From UBA4722 sp044221135 (GTDB taxonomy: Bacteria; Pseudomonadota; Gammaproteobacteria; DSM-16500), in NCBI GenBank assembly GCA_044221135.1, contig JBGAPT010000001.1:129856-193855 (forward strand): a stretch of DNA of 64,000 nucleotides, read 5' to 3'. Each line of letters starts with the position of its first letter. Positions within the stretch are counted from its first letter, which is position 1. The position numbers were made by a program, and so were the translations under genes. This document shows positions 26,835-34,977 of the stretch, in pieces. Below the pieces are notes generated by a model that saw only the letters and a program-made list of their open reading frames with translations, was not told the DNA's origin and made no database searches.

Positions 26835-28399
26835 ATAAAGTCAAAATACAAAATTATTTAATACTATTACTCTTTGCCTTACTCTATATCTTCGCTTGGC
26901 GTATCCAAGACCAGTTTCTTCTAAAAGGAGATGTCAGCTGGCAAATGCATTTAGCTAGATTGGTACTTTCTGGCGGCAACTATGTTAAAGATTTTTTTGA
27001 AATAAACCCACCGCTTTCTATTTACCTCTATATGCCAGCCGTGTTCTTGCAACAAAAATTCTCCATTTCTGGCATCTTAGCATTAAGAATTTATATATTT
27101 ATCTTTGCTACTCTTTCTCTTATTCTATGTCACTCTTTATTTAAAAAAATTTCTCCAAGCAAAGACAAAAATATTCGTTTATTGTTTATAGTTACCTTAT
27201 TTTTTGTTTATTTAATTTTACCTTTCGAAGAATTTGGACAACGAGAATGCCTGCTACTTTACTTAACTATGCCTTATTTTTTATTAATCAGCATACGTCT
27301 TAAGCCTATGAAAATAAATCTATTGCCTGCAGTGAATATTGGAATTTTAGCGGGTCTAGGTTTCGCTATTAAGCCTTTTTTTATTTTTGCTTTTTGCTTA
27401 GTTGAAATCTATTTTTTATCAAAACAAATTACATTGAGAAAACGCTTAATAAGCTGGATACGTCCGGAAACCGTTTGTATTTTTTTGATATTCATCTTTT
27501 ATCTAATTTTTATATATTTCTTCCACCCTAATTATATTAAGGTAGTCGTACCTCTTGCTGCAAATTTTTATTATCAATCTTTTTCTCTTCCTTTAACTTA
27601 TGTCTTCTTTAACCCGCTTGTTATTTATATTTCCTTAACACCTGTATTTTATTTTTTTCTTTCAGCCAATGAATTATATAAACAATTATTCATTGTGTTG
27701 TTGATGGCATTAGCAGGTTTTTTAGCAGCTTATCTTGTTCAGCAACTTCCATGGTACTATCATGTACTGCCTGCATTTAGTATAGCTGTCATAGTGTATG
27801 TACTATCATTTGTTTTATTTTTGCGACAATATCGATGCAATACGTCAGAGTTTTTATTTGTATTACTGGTATGCATATTTATATTCTCTTATCCTCTTTT
27901 CTTTATTAAAAAATACTATGAAAAGTGTGTCATGATAAAAAACGGTACACAACCATTAATTAATGAATTGCGTGAGAAAAGGGAAAAAAAATATATTTTT
28001 TTCTTCTCAAGCAATGCAGCCTATATGGTTTCAGTTTTCGAACATGCCGATGTTCTGCATGCTTCACGTCTACAATTTTTAGCTTGGATGCAGCACTATC
28101 ACCACGCTAGCCCATCACAAACTCTTGCTCCTCATCAAAAAAATGAAGAAGCTTTTTTTGTAACCATGCTCGCTGATGATATCAAAAAAAACAAACCCAT
28201 CTTGATTTATGTTGATCAATCTCAATTTATAACATATGAAGGAAAATCGATAAAAATAGACTATATAAAAATACTTTCACATTATCCTAATTTTAAAAAG
28301 GTATGGAAAATGTATCATTACTGGAAAACCGTTGAGAATCCTTCTATGTATAAATTTGATATTTACAAACTTTTTAATAAGTATTCGAAGGTTGATTAA
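26831..28399 (+). CDS. Polytopic membrane protein, probable GT-C glycosyltransferase
   Basis: A 522-residue membrane protein with about ten to twelve hydrophobic segments and a soluble C-terminal region from about residue 380. The first external loop (DQFLLKGDVSWQMHLARLVL, then GGNYVKDFFEINPPLSIYLY) matches the acidic-loop pattern of GT-C transferases that use polyprenyl-phosphate sugars. The start is GTG at 26831, overlapping the methyltransferase stop as GTGA. With the GT2 enzyme upstream, a lipid-sugar donor and transferase pair is likely. I cannot name the acceptor. Codon use is noticeably more AT-rich than in the housekeeping genes nearby, which may mean acquisition. Confidence 0.68.
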   Translation: MNKVKIQNYLILLLFALLYIFAWRIQDQFLLKGDVSWQMHLARLVLSGGNYVKDFFEINPPLSIYLYMPAVFLQQKFSISGILALRIYIFIFATLSLILCHSLFKKISPSKDKNIRLLFIVTLFFVYLILPFEEFGQRECLLLYLTMPYFLLISIRLKPMKINLLPAVNIGILAGLGFAIKPFFIFAFCLVEIYFLSKQITLRKRLISWIRPETVCIFLIFIFYLIFIYFFHPNYIKVVVPLAANFYYQSFSLPLTYVFFNPLVIYISLTPVFYFFLSANELYKQLFIVLLMALAGFLAAYLVQQLPWYYHVLPAFSIAVIVYVLSFVLFLRQYRCNTSEFLFVLLVCIFIFSYPLFFIKKYYEKCVMIKNGTQPLINELREKREKKYIFFFSSNAAYMVSVFEHADVLHASRLQFLAWMQHYHHASPSQTLAPHQKNEEAFFVTMLADDIKKNKPILIYVDQSQFITYEGKSIKIDYIKILSHYPNFKKVWKMYHYWKTVENPSMYKFDIYKLFNKYSKVD

Positions 28400-28409
28400 T
28401 AAAAATCTT

Positions 28410-28672
28410 ATTGGAGTAATGAGAAGTTTGGTGGCGAAAAGCAAAGGATGGGGCAGAGGCTGCGATTTAGTTAAGGGAAGGTGGGGGGAATGCTTGCTCC
28501 AAACACAACATCCTTGTCGTTTACGTTGCCATCCATGGCAACGAGTCGCCTGCATTCCCCCCACCTTCCCTTAACTAAATCGCAGTATATTTGCCGGTGG
28601 AAATTAGTGTAGATATATTAAGCGCATTATCGACGTCTTCTTTGCAATTGCTGTGCCTTATTTCTTTTTCAA
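28410..28672 (-). repeat. Structured dispersed repeat, copy B (inverted)
   Basis: Same family as 17082-17312 and 28902-29222, on the opposite strand. The stem arms at 28460-28493 and 28552-28585 are perfectly complementary over 34 bases. On the minus strand the tip carries CGTTGCC-ATGGAT-GGCAACG and ACA-AGGA-TGT hairpins. The 3' flank on the minus strand (CTTTTCGCCACCAAA, then TTCTCATTACTCCAATA) is shared with copy C, extending the homology beyond the stem. It begins 11 bases after the end of the GT-C gene and could terminate its transcription. Confidence 0.88.
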
Positions 28673-28901
28673 AGTCGGAGTGACGGGTCACTTTCTAAAA
28701 AATAATACTAATTCAACACGTTTTTTCGTGAATTTGTCTGAATCATTGCTTTCGAGCTAGATTTCGCTTCGCTCGCAATGACAGGTTTTATTACAAAAAT
28801 TTTGTAGGGATAACTCAGCTTGCAAGCAAGCAACTATTTTAAAGAAACACCTTGTCACTCATTATTTCTACGAAAAGTATCATGAGATACTCTTGTCCCA
28901 G
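28673..28901. other. Non-coding spacer between inverted repeat copies B and C
   Basis: There is no credible gene. It contains a half copy of the palindromic family seen at 11116 (TTCGCTTCGCTCGCAATGACAGG-like words near 28768-28790) and short local palindromes. It is flanked by the two structured repeats in opposite orientation, so B-spacer-C forms a large inverted structure. Confidence 0.5.
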
Positions 28902-29222
28902 AAATGAAATAAGGCTCCGCTATTGTCAAGGAGACGTCGACAATGCGCTTAATATATCTACACTAATTTCCACCGGAAAATGCTCTGCGATTCAGTGAAG
29001 GAATGTGGGGGTATTATGCAGGTGACTCGTTGCCATGGATGGCAACGTAAACGACAAGGATGTCGTGTTTGGAGCCAGCATAATACCCCCACATTCCTTC
29101 ACTAAATCGCAGCCTCCGCCCTAGCTTTTGCTTTTGCTTTTGCTTTTGCTTTTGCTTTTGCTTTTGCTTTTGCTTTTGCTTTTGCTTTTGCTTTTCGCCA
29201 CCAAAATTCTCATTACTCCAAT
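28902..29222 (+). repeat. Structured dispersed repeat, copy C, with microsatellite
   Basis: Copy C of the family. The long stem opens with CTGCGATT at 28986 and closes with AATCGCAG at 29112; it is complementary over 35 bases with one mismatch. The tip has CGTTGCC-ATGGAT-GGCAACG and CGACA-AGGA-TGTCG. The 3' flank contains the expanded CTTTTG tract (29125-29190), where copies A and B have a single CTTTTG-like unit, and ends CGCCACCAAAATTCTCATTACTCCAATA shortly before the trmJ stop. Confidence 0.88.
29125..29190. repeat. Hexanucleotide microsatellite (CTTTTG)11
   Basis: Eleven perfect tandem copies of CTTTTG, with a partial twelfth. It lies inside copy C of the structured repeat, 45 bases past the trmJ stop. 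It is not within a gene, so variation in copy number would not change a protein. Confidence 0.95.
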
Positions 29223-29234
29223 AGCACTCTTCAT

Positions 29235-29945
29235 CTATCGCATCTTATCTATTGCTCCTAAAATCCCACGCAAAATATTAACTTCCATCACATCCGGCCT
29301 TGCACGATTAAATAACCGCTGTAACCGGGTCATTAATTGGCGAGGGACTTGTGGGTTTAAAAAATCAATAGCCACTAATACGCGTTCTAAATGTTCATAA
29401 AAACCCTGCATTTCTGCCGCAGTCGCAAATTGATAATCCCATTCTTCTTTTAAATTCTCAGCTAGACTCGCTATACGTAACTCATACGCTATCACTTGCA
29501 CAGCCGCTGCAATATTTAAAGAGGTATAACCGGGATCACACGGAATTTGTAGATGAAAATGGCAATGATGTAATTCATCATTGGTTAAACCAGACTGTTC
29601 ACGGCCAAAAATAATAGCCACTTTGCTAGTCGTCGCTTCAACAATCGCTTTTTCTGCAAATTGCCTCGGTAAAAGCATAGGCCAAGGTATTGTGCGCGAA
29701 CGAGCACTCGTGCCAACCACTAATCCACAATCAGCAATAGCATCTGTTAAATCATCTACGATAACTGCCCTCTCTAAAATATCAGCTGCGCCAGTTGCCA
29801 TTTCAATCGCTTTAGGATGTGGGAAAAGTTGCGGCGAGACTAAATACAGAGTATCTAAGCCCATTGTTTTCATTGCGCGTGCGGCAGAACCAATATTGCC
29901 CGGGTGAGAAGTATTAACTAGTACGATACGTATATTCTTTAACAT
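29235..29945 (-). CDS. trmJ: tRNA (cytidine/uridine-32-2'-O)-methyltransferase
   Basis: A 236-residue SPOUT (SpoU) methyltransferase that modifies the ribose at position 32 of certain tRNAs. Signature blocks: RIVLVNTSHPGNIGSAARAM at residues 6-25, IIFGREQSGLTNDEL in the middle, and the knot segment YTSLNIAAAVQVIAYELRIA. A C-terminal extension after residue 165 (helical, with FYEHLERVLVAIDFLNP) separates TrmJ from TrmH and TrmL. It is divergent from suhB, the usual neighbourhood in gammaproteobacteria, with about 140 bases between starts. No isc genes follow, unlike in E. coli. Confidence 0.93.
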   Translation of the reverse strand: MLKNIRIVLVNTSHPGNIGSAARAMKTMGLDTLYLVSPQLFPHPKAIEMATGAADILERAVIVDDLTDAIADCGLVVGTSARSRTIPWPMLLPRQFAEKAIVEATTSKVAIIFGREQSGLTNDELHHCHFHLQIPCDPGYTSLNIAAAVQVIAYELRIASLAENLKEEWDYQFATAAEMQGFYEHLERVLVAIDFLNPQVPRQLMTRLQRLFNRARPDVMEVNILRGILGAIDKMR

Positions 29946-30087
29946 TTAATCTATTCTCAAAAATATATGAGTCTTTCTAAAGGAGCCCGCCGCCCGCATA
30001 GCCGTTACAAATACCTAAACAATTCCGTGGCATCTTACAGAAAATTTGTTATTCTATGTACCCTTTATTGAGTTATTTGACAAAATT

Positions 30088-30879
30088 ATGCGCGATCCTA
30101 TCCTGAATATTGCAGTCAATGCAGCCCGTGCCGCTGGAAATATCATTATTCGCGCGTTAGATCGCCTCGATACGATACGCGTTAGCCAAAAACAGCCTCA
30201 TGATTATGTGACCGACATTGATCAGAAGGCAGAACAAGAGATTATCAGCATTATCCGCAAAGCGCATCCTCATCATGGTATTTTGGGAGAAGAAAGCGGT
30301 GCAAGCGCAGGTAAAGAGTATACCTGGATTATTGATCCTATTGATGGCACCCGTAATTTTATTCATGGCTATCCGCAATTTGCAGTTTCTATCGGTATTA
30401 GCTACAAAGGTAAAATTGAGCATGGTGTGATTTACGATCCTGTGCGTCAAGAATTATTTACAGCAAGCCGAGGCAAAGGTGCAAGGTTAAATGATAAACG
30501 GATTCGTGTTAGCAAACGGACGGAGCTCAAAGATTGCTTGCTTGCGACGGGTTTCACCTATCAAAGTGGTTCAGACTCGCTTTTGGCTGCGCATTTACGC
30601 ACGTTAGAAGTGTTAATCCCCTTGTGTGGTGATATACGCCGCCCTGGCGCTGCGACATTGGATTTAGCCTATGTTGCATGCGGACGCTTAGATGGATTTT
30701 GGGAATCCGGTTTAAAAATATGGGACATTGCGGCAGGAACATTATTGATTAAAGAAGCCGGTGGTTTGGTTTGCGATCCAGATGGCGGAGAGGACTACCT
30801 GAACAGTGGCAATGTTGTGGTAGGTAATCCGAAGATACTGAAGTTATTATTGAAAAATATTAAGCCGTATTTGGGTTAA
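30088..30879 (+). CDS. suhB: Inositol-1-monophosphatase family protein SuhB
   Basis: A 263-residue Mg-dependent phosphatase. Metal-binding motifs are present: GEESG near residues 70-74, IIDPIDGTRNFIHGYP near 84-99 and WDIAAGTLLIKEAGG near 213-227. In E. coli SuhB also joins the ribosomal RNA antitermination complex. I chose the ATG at 30088 because the family begins at MRDPILNIAVNAARAAG; the 14 residues upstream (to 30046) are not conserved. The gene is divergent from trmJ and transcribed alone. Whether the main role is metabolic or in transcription cannot be decided from sequence. Confidence 0.93.
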   Translation: MRDPILNIAVNAARAAGNIIIRALDRLDTIRVSQKQPHDYVTDIDQKAEQEIISIIRKAHPHHGILGEESGASAGKEYTWIIDPIDGTRNFIHGYPQFAVSIGISYKGKIEHGVIYDPVRQELFTASRGKGARLNDKRIRVSKRTELKDCLLATGFTYQSGSDSLLAAHLRTLEVLIPLCGDIRRPGAATLDLAYVACGRLDGFWESGLKIWDIAAGTLLIKEAGGLVCDPDGGEDYLNSGNVVVGNPKILKLLLKNIKPYLG

Positions 30880-30913
30880 CTACTAAGATACTCATACCTC
30901 AAAATGCGAGTAA

Positions 30914-31357
30914 TTATCCATGATTAATCTGAGGCAATCTTTTTTGACTTTTTACTTCTCTATCTACCATAAAATATTTCAAATCTTCCGGATGTCTCTC
31001 TAACATTTTAAGTAAATTACTAATTGCTGGTAAAGGTCTTACCTCTCCACGCTCATATCGGCTGAATCCGTTTTTCCCACCTCCAAATATCTGGCCGGCC
31101 TCTTCTTGAGAAAGTTTAAGGATATCTTTCCTGATATGCCGAATTTCATCTGGATTTAAAAGACCATCAATTTTAGATTTAAATTCATCAAAATATTTTT
31201 CAGTTTTAGCAATATCTTCACCACTTAAAATACCTTCTTCACAAACATCACACCATAAACCAGGTTGATCTAACTGAATAGATTTGCCTTTATATGTGAA
31301 TAATTGCTTTTTCATTTTTTGTGTTAAAACACCTTTACTACATGCATGGCATTTCAT
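30914..31357 (-). CDS. mqsA: MqsA-type antitoxin and autorepressor
   Basis: A 147-residue antitoxin. The N-terminal zinc domain has Cys3 and Cys6 (MKCHAC) and Cys36 and Cys39 (WCDVC). The C-terminal helix-turn-helix LSQEEAGQIFGGGKNGFSRYERG is the MqsA signature. In E. coli MqsA neutralises MqsR and represses the operon through palindromic sites. It overlaps mqsR by four bases (ATGA), toxin first, which is the MqsRA order and unlike most toxin-antitoxin pairs. A short basic tail (VKSQKRLPQINHG) extends past the usual end. Palindromes of the expected type lie upstream of mqsR. Confidence 0.93.
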   Translation of the reverse strand: MKCHACSKGVLTQKMKKQLFTYKGKSIQLDQPGLWCDVCEEGILSGEDIAKTEKYFDEFKSKIDGLLNPDEIRHIRKDILKLSQEEAGQIFGGGKNGFSRYERGEVRPLPAISNLLKMLERHPEDLKYFMVDREVKSQKRLPQINHG

Positions 31358-31662
31358 ATTGCTCTCTCCTTAAATGAAACTACAAAATAACCTGCTTCAT
31401 CTATTTGAAACTTAATATACAAAAAGTATCCGTTATATTCTGTGTTATAAACATCTTGCCAAATTCGATGATCAATGTGTGTTGTCATCGATTTCAAGAA
31501 ATCCTTTCGTTTAATTTGCTGTATAGCAGCGACCATATCTTCTCGTAAAAATCCCATTGAACGTGCATCTTTTAGTGCAGTCGAAGTTGTTCGCAACTGC
31601 TCAATTGAGGCAAATGTGGCTTTGATTGCCTCTAAATCATACGTTCTTACTCTCTTTTCCAT
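31354..31662 (-). CDS. mqsR: MqsR-type mRNA interferase toxin
   Basis: A 102-residue RelE-fold endoribonuclease; E. coli MqsR cuts mRNA at GCU/GCA. The start MEKRVRTYDLEAIKATF, the block RTTSTALKDARSMG and the core FLKSMTTHIDHRIWQDVYNTEY are close to E. coli MqsR, and the end VVSFKERAI matches VSFKEK. Thus the catalytic-region residues (Lys, Tyr, and Arg by position) appear kept and the gene is intact. It is the first gene of the pair with mqsA and has two operator-like palindromes in the 60 bases upstream of its start. Confidence 0.93.
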   Translation of the reverse strand: MEKRVRTYDLEAIKATFASIEQLRTTSTALKDARSMGFLREDMVAAIQQIKRKDFLKSMTTHIDHRIWQDVYNTEYNGYFLYIKFQIDEAGYFVVSFKERAI

Positions 31663-31672
31663 AGTTAATTAT

Positions 31673-31685
31673 ACCCTATAAGGTT
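31673..31685. promoter_or_regulatory. Probable MqsA operator, start-proximal
   Basis: ACCCTATAAGGTT is an AACCT-N3-AGGTT type palindrome with one mismatch, 11 bases upstream of the mqsR start. Its centre is 32 bases (about three helical turns) from the second site. Confidence 0.65.
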
Positions 31686-31704
31686 TATTTTTTCAACTAT
31701 AAGT

Positions 31705-31717
31705 AACCTATTAGGTT
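31705..31717. promoter_or_regulatory. Probable MqsA operator, distal
   Basis: AACCTATTAGGTT is a perfect AACCT-N3-AGGTT palindrome, the form of site bound by MqsA at the E. coli mqsRA promoter. Confidence 0.78.
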
Positions 31718-31789
31718 TATTGTAGTTTTTAATGCTTTTATGCTTAAAAATAGGTCTAGATTCGATTCTAATTACGATAGCTTGTTGAT

Positions 31790-31996
31790 CTAGCTTTTAG
31801 TATGTTGCGGCATGTCATATGTCTGTAAAAACTGTTTAAGTTCATTTAAAAAATTTTCACGATCTCTTGGAGTAATCTGTAGGTTCATAACCATCGACAT
31901 TATATGGCTAGCACTATTATCGAAATTTTTATGTCCGTTTACTGCATTAACTAAAGCACGTTCTACTTGTGATACTAAATAATCGATGTCTGACAT
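31790..31996 (-). CDS. Hypothetical small protein, 68 aa
   Basis: Unrecognised. The ATG at 31996 is preceded by an ideal AGGAG ribosome site, which supports expression. The protein is acidic to neutral and predicted helical (VSQVERALVNAVNGHKNF and RENFLNELKQFLQTYDM), with no signal peptide or membrane segment. It lies between mqsR and secF, on the same strand as both, with 130-base gaps. There is no functional clue from the neighbours. Confidence 0.55.
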   Translation of the reverse strand: MSDIDYLVSQVERALVNAVNGHKNFDNSASHIMSMVMNLQITPRDRENFLNELKQFLQTYDMPQHTKS

Positions 31997-32105
31997 ACGT
32001 TTCTCCTTGGTGTATGATCTTAATTATAAAGAGACACTCGTGAACTTGGATACAATAATTATCTCTATGCTCTTATTAGCAATTATTGTAATAGACGCGA
32101 TAATA

Positions 32106-33035
32106 CTAAGGACGATCATCCAACACTTCTTTCGCAACAGGCAACAAATGCTGCCGAGTCAGTCCTAACGCTAACGACAGCGACCCCGCTACATAAATAG
32201 ACGAATAAGTACCCACCACAATACCAATGATCAACGCCAACGCAAAGCCATGCAACATCCTGCCGCCTAAGAAAAATAGCGCTAATACCACCATTAAGGT
32301 TAAAGCAGATGTCATAATGGTACGTGATAACGTTTGATTGATAGATTGATTGACTACCTCTATAGGTTCCGCCTTACGTAATTTACGAAAATTTTCACGT
32401 ATGCGATCAAAAATAACGATAGTGTCATTCAGCGAATAGCCTATCACTGTCAGCAATGCAGCTAAACTAATCAGATTAAATTCCAGATGAAAGAAAGAAA
32501 ATATTCCTAAAATTAACAAAGGATCATGAATCAGCGCAACCGTTGAACCTACAGCAAAACGCCACTCAAAACGCAACGCAATATAAATCATCGTACCAAG
32601 TAAAGCGATGACCACAGCAAGCGCACCTTTGGTTGCCAGCTCTTGTCCGACTTGTGATCCAATCGAATCGACTTGTTGCACTTTTGCATCGGGCAGCACG
32701 GTTACAATCTGATGTACGATTTCATCTTTCATATCGGTACTTTCAACTGATTTTTTAGGTACTAAAGTCACTAACACTTCTTTTGAAGTGCCGTAACTAT
32801 TAACAACCGCTTCCTTAAAACCTGCACTTTCTAAACGATCACGGATTTGATTCAAATTCGCCGCATAAGGAAAACTTAACTGAACTTGCGTTCCGCCTGT
32901 AAAATCCAATCCCAAACTCAAGCCATTGATAAAAAGTGATGCCAATGACAAAACAAATAAAATCACTGATAAAACAGCAGCGCTTTTTTGCTGCCCCATA
33001 AAATTAATCTGTGTATTCTGTTTGAAAAATTCCAT
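32106..33035 (-). CDS. secF: Protein translocase subunit SecF
   Basis: SecF pairs with SecD to pull proteins across the inner membrane using the proton gradient. The 309 residues contain six membrane segments. The N-terminal signature SLGLDFTGGTQVQLSFP lies near residues 40-56, then come a periplasmic domain to about 125 and the second-half motifs IGYSLNDTIVIFDRIRENFR and TLSRTIMTSALTLMVVLALF. It follows secD after 66 bases and is the last gene of yajC-secD-secF. Length and motifs are normal. Confidence 0.97.
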   Translation of the reverse strand: MEFFKQNTQINFMGQQKSAAVLSVILFVLSLASLFINGLSLGLDFTGGTQVQLSFPYAANLNQIRDRLESAGFKEAVVNSYGTSKEVLVTLVPKKSVESTDMKDEIVHQIVTVLPDAKVQQVDSIGSQVGQELATKGALAVVIALLGTMIYIALRFEWRFAVGSTVALIHDPLLILGIFSFFHLEFNLISLAALLTVIGYSLNDTIVIFDRIRENFRKLRKAEPIEVVNQSINQTLSRTIMTSALTLMVVLALFFLGGRMLHGFALALIIGIVVGTYSSIYVAGSLSLALGLTRQHLLPVAKEVLDDRP

Positions 33036-33060
33036 GATCTGTTCCTTGTTTATATACCCC

Positions 33061-33089
33061 CCATCGCGTAAGGTCAGCGGGAACTGCTG
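33061..33089. repeat. Short intergenic repeat in secD-secF spacer
   Basis: Contains the exact 19-base word CGCGTAAGGTCAGCGGGAA (33065-33083) found again at 54071-54089, with a diverged copy at 5041. On the transcribed strand CCGC and GCGG could form a small stem. Confidence 0.7.
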
Positions 33090-33101
33090 TTTCTAAAGCT
33101 C

Positions 33102-34955
33102 TTATAAGCCGATCGAAATATTTTTGACTGGCCTACCGCCATACATCAAATTGACTATCGCGCGCGTGCCGGTAATCGCAGTAAACATTGAAGTCAGCAC
33201 ACCAATGGTCACTGTCACTGCAAAACTTTTCACTACACTCGACCCTAAACTAAATAACACAATAGCTACAATTAACGTAGTCACATTTGCATCGACAATC
33301 GTCACTAAGGCGCGTTCATAACCTGCATGAATACTTGCTTGTATCCCAACACCATTACGTAACTCTTCGCGAATACGTTCGAATATCAATACATTGGCAT
33401 CGGCTGCCAACGCGACCGTTAATACCATACCTGCAATACCTGGCAATGTGAGCGTTGCGCCCAATAACGATAAAATAGCGACGATTAAAATTAAATTCAT
33501 GCCTAAAGCCAAATCTGCCACGAATCCCATGAGGCGATAATAAAACGCCATAAAGAGCACGACCAATGAAAAGCCTACAATAACGGACATGAGCCCCATA
33601 TGAATATTTTGTTCACCCAAACTAGGGCCCATTTCACGTTCTTCAATCACTGCAACTGGCGCACTCAATGCACCTGCACGCAATAATAAAGCTAAAGTAC
33701 GTGCTTCCTCCTGACTCGTCAGACCCATAATCTGAAACGGACTACCTAACATCGACTGTATTGTCGCAACACTAATAACACGACGCTCTACTGTAAAGCC
33801 AACTACTTTTTGGCCATTGACTATCTTCACTTGTGGTTTAGTATCCACATAAACAATAGCCATGGGTTTCCCAATATTTTCACCTGAAGTACGGGCAAAC
33901 AAACCTTCTTCACTTCCACTAAACCGTATATCAACAGTAGACCGACCATCATCACCCATCCCAGACCGTGCGCTCGTGATAGAGGAGCCATGTAAGATAA
34001 TCTGATTTTTTAATAAAACAAGCTGACCTTGATATTGATACAATTTAGTATTGGGCGGCGCCACATTACCCACTGCACTACGCGGATCATTTTCAGCATC
34101 TACCAAATGAAATTCCAAGGTGGCTGTTTTGCCTAAAATATCCTTGGCTTCTGCAGTATCCAGAATACCCGGCAAATCTACTGCAATACGTGAAGCACCT
34201 TGCTGAGTCACAACGGCTTCAGACACACCTAATTCATTCACACGATTACGTAACGTGTTTGCAGTTTTTTCTAATATCTCTTGTCGTGCTTGCTGCAATA
34301 CAACCGGCGAAAAAACGCCTTGCAATGTAAGATCGTTTTTCGTCCAGTTAAATTCGTTGAAATGCTGGCTCAGTACACTATACGCATCATTCAATGCATC
34401 AACCGTACGAAACTCTACAAGTATATTATTTTCATTTTGACGTGTAATACCGGAGTAACGTATACGTTCTGTGCGCAATAACTGAGATATATTATTTAAA
34501 TCCCCTTCAACCTGCTGCTTCAATACAGAGTCAGCATCCACTTGCATCAGCAGATGAATACCACCACGTAAATCTAACCCGTATTTCATTGGCATCGCGC
34601 TTATTGCTTTTAGCCACGCAGGTGTTCGAGAGGCTAAATTCAATGCCACAAGATAATCATTACCTAACGCTTGCTGGATCGTTTCTCGCGCTTTAAGCTG
34701 GCTATCGGTCGACATAAAGCGAAGTAACAGACTATGATTTTGCCATTCCACTTTCTTTACATTGATTTGCGCTGTTTGCAAAGCTTGCTTCACGGTAGTG
34801 GCTGTTGCTTCAGTAACAGGGATCGCTGCATTTGCACCTGAAATTTGTATTGCGGGGTCATAACCAAATAAATTCGGCGCCGCATAAAAAAATGCAACAA
34901 TCATCACAAACAAAACTAATACATTTTTCCAGATAGGATAACGATTAAAAACCAT
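33102..34955 (-). CDS. secD: Protein translocase subunit SecD
   Basis: SecD, 617 residues, has an N-terminal anchor (MVFNRYPIWKNVLVLFVMIV), a large periplasmic region with the P1 head domain and the signature MKYGLDLRGGIHLLMQVD near residues 123-140, and five C-terminal helices with the motif AADANVLIFERIREELRNG that couples to the proton path. It works with SecF and YajC at the SecYEG channel. It starts 22 bases after yajC stops; the operon order is as in E. coli. Nothing unusual was seen. Confidence 0.97.
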   Translation of the reverse strand: MVFNRYPIWKNVLVLFVMIVAFFYAAPNLFGYDPAIQISGANAAIPVTEATATTVKQALQTAQINVKKVEWQNHSLLLRFMSTDSQLKARETIQQALGNDYLVALNLASRTPAWLKAISAMPMKYGLDLRGGIHLLMQVDADSVLKQQVEGDLNNISQLLRTERIRYSGITRQNENNILVEFRTVDALNDAYSVLSQHFNEFNWTKNDLTLQGVFSPVVLQQARQEILEKTANTLRNRVNELGVSEAVVTQQGASRIAVDLPGILDTAEAKDILGKTATLEFHLVDAENDPRSAVGNVAPPNTKLYQYQGQLVLLKNQIILHGSSITSARSGMGDDGRSTVDIRFSGSEEGLFARTSGENIGKPMAIVYVDTKPQVKIVNGQKVVGFTVERRVISVATIQSMLGSPFQIMGLTSQEEARTLALLLRAGALSAPVAVIEEREMGPSLGEQNIHMGLMSVIVGFSLVVLFMAFYYRLMGFVADLALGMNLILIVAILSLLGATLTLPGIAGMVLTVALAADANVLIFERIREELRNGVGIQASIHAGYERALVTIVDANVTTLIVAIVLFSLGSSVVKSFAVTVTIGVLTSMFTAITGTRAIVNLMYGGRPVKNISIGL

Positions 34956-34977
34956 AGTATTTCCAAAATGCCTCTGA

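Noticed and set aside
28277..28574. Frames through repeat copy B (plus strand 28332-28574, minus strand 28277-28564)
   Set aside because: They run through the hairpin element; the similar peptide (CHGWQRKRQGC) appears only because the repeat is conserved as nucleic acid, and the frames break in other copies.
28986..29112. CRISPR-like reading of the repeats near 28.4-29.2 kb
   Set aside because: There are only two copies here, in opposite orientation and hundreds of bases long, with no regular spacers and no cas genes.
29128..29400. Plus-strand frame starting with a poly-leucine run
   Set aside because: The leucines are just the CTTTTG microsatellite read in one frame, and the rest is antisense to trmJ.
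31986..32168. 60-residue plus-strand frame with a hydrophobic stretch
   Set aside because: It overlaps the secF 3' end and the start region of the 68-aa gene, lacks a ribosome site, and its hydrophobicity comes from AT-rich spacer plus the antisense of secF.
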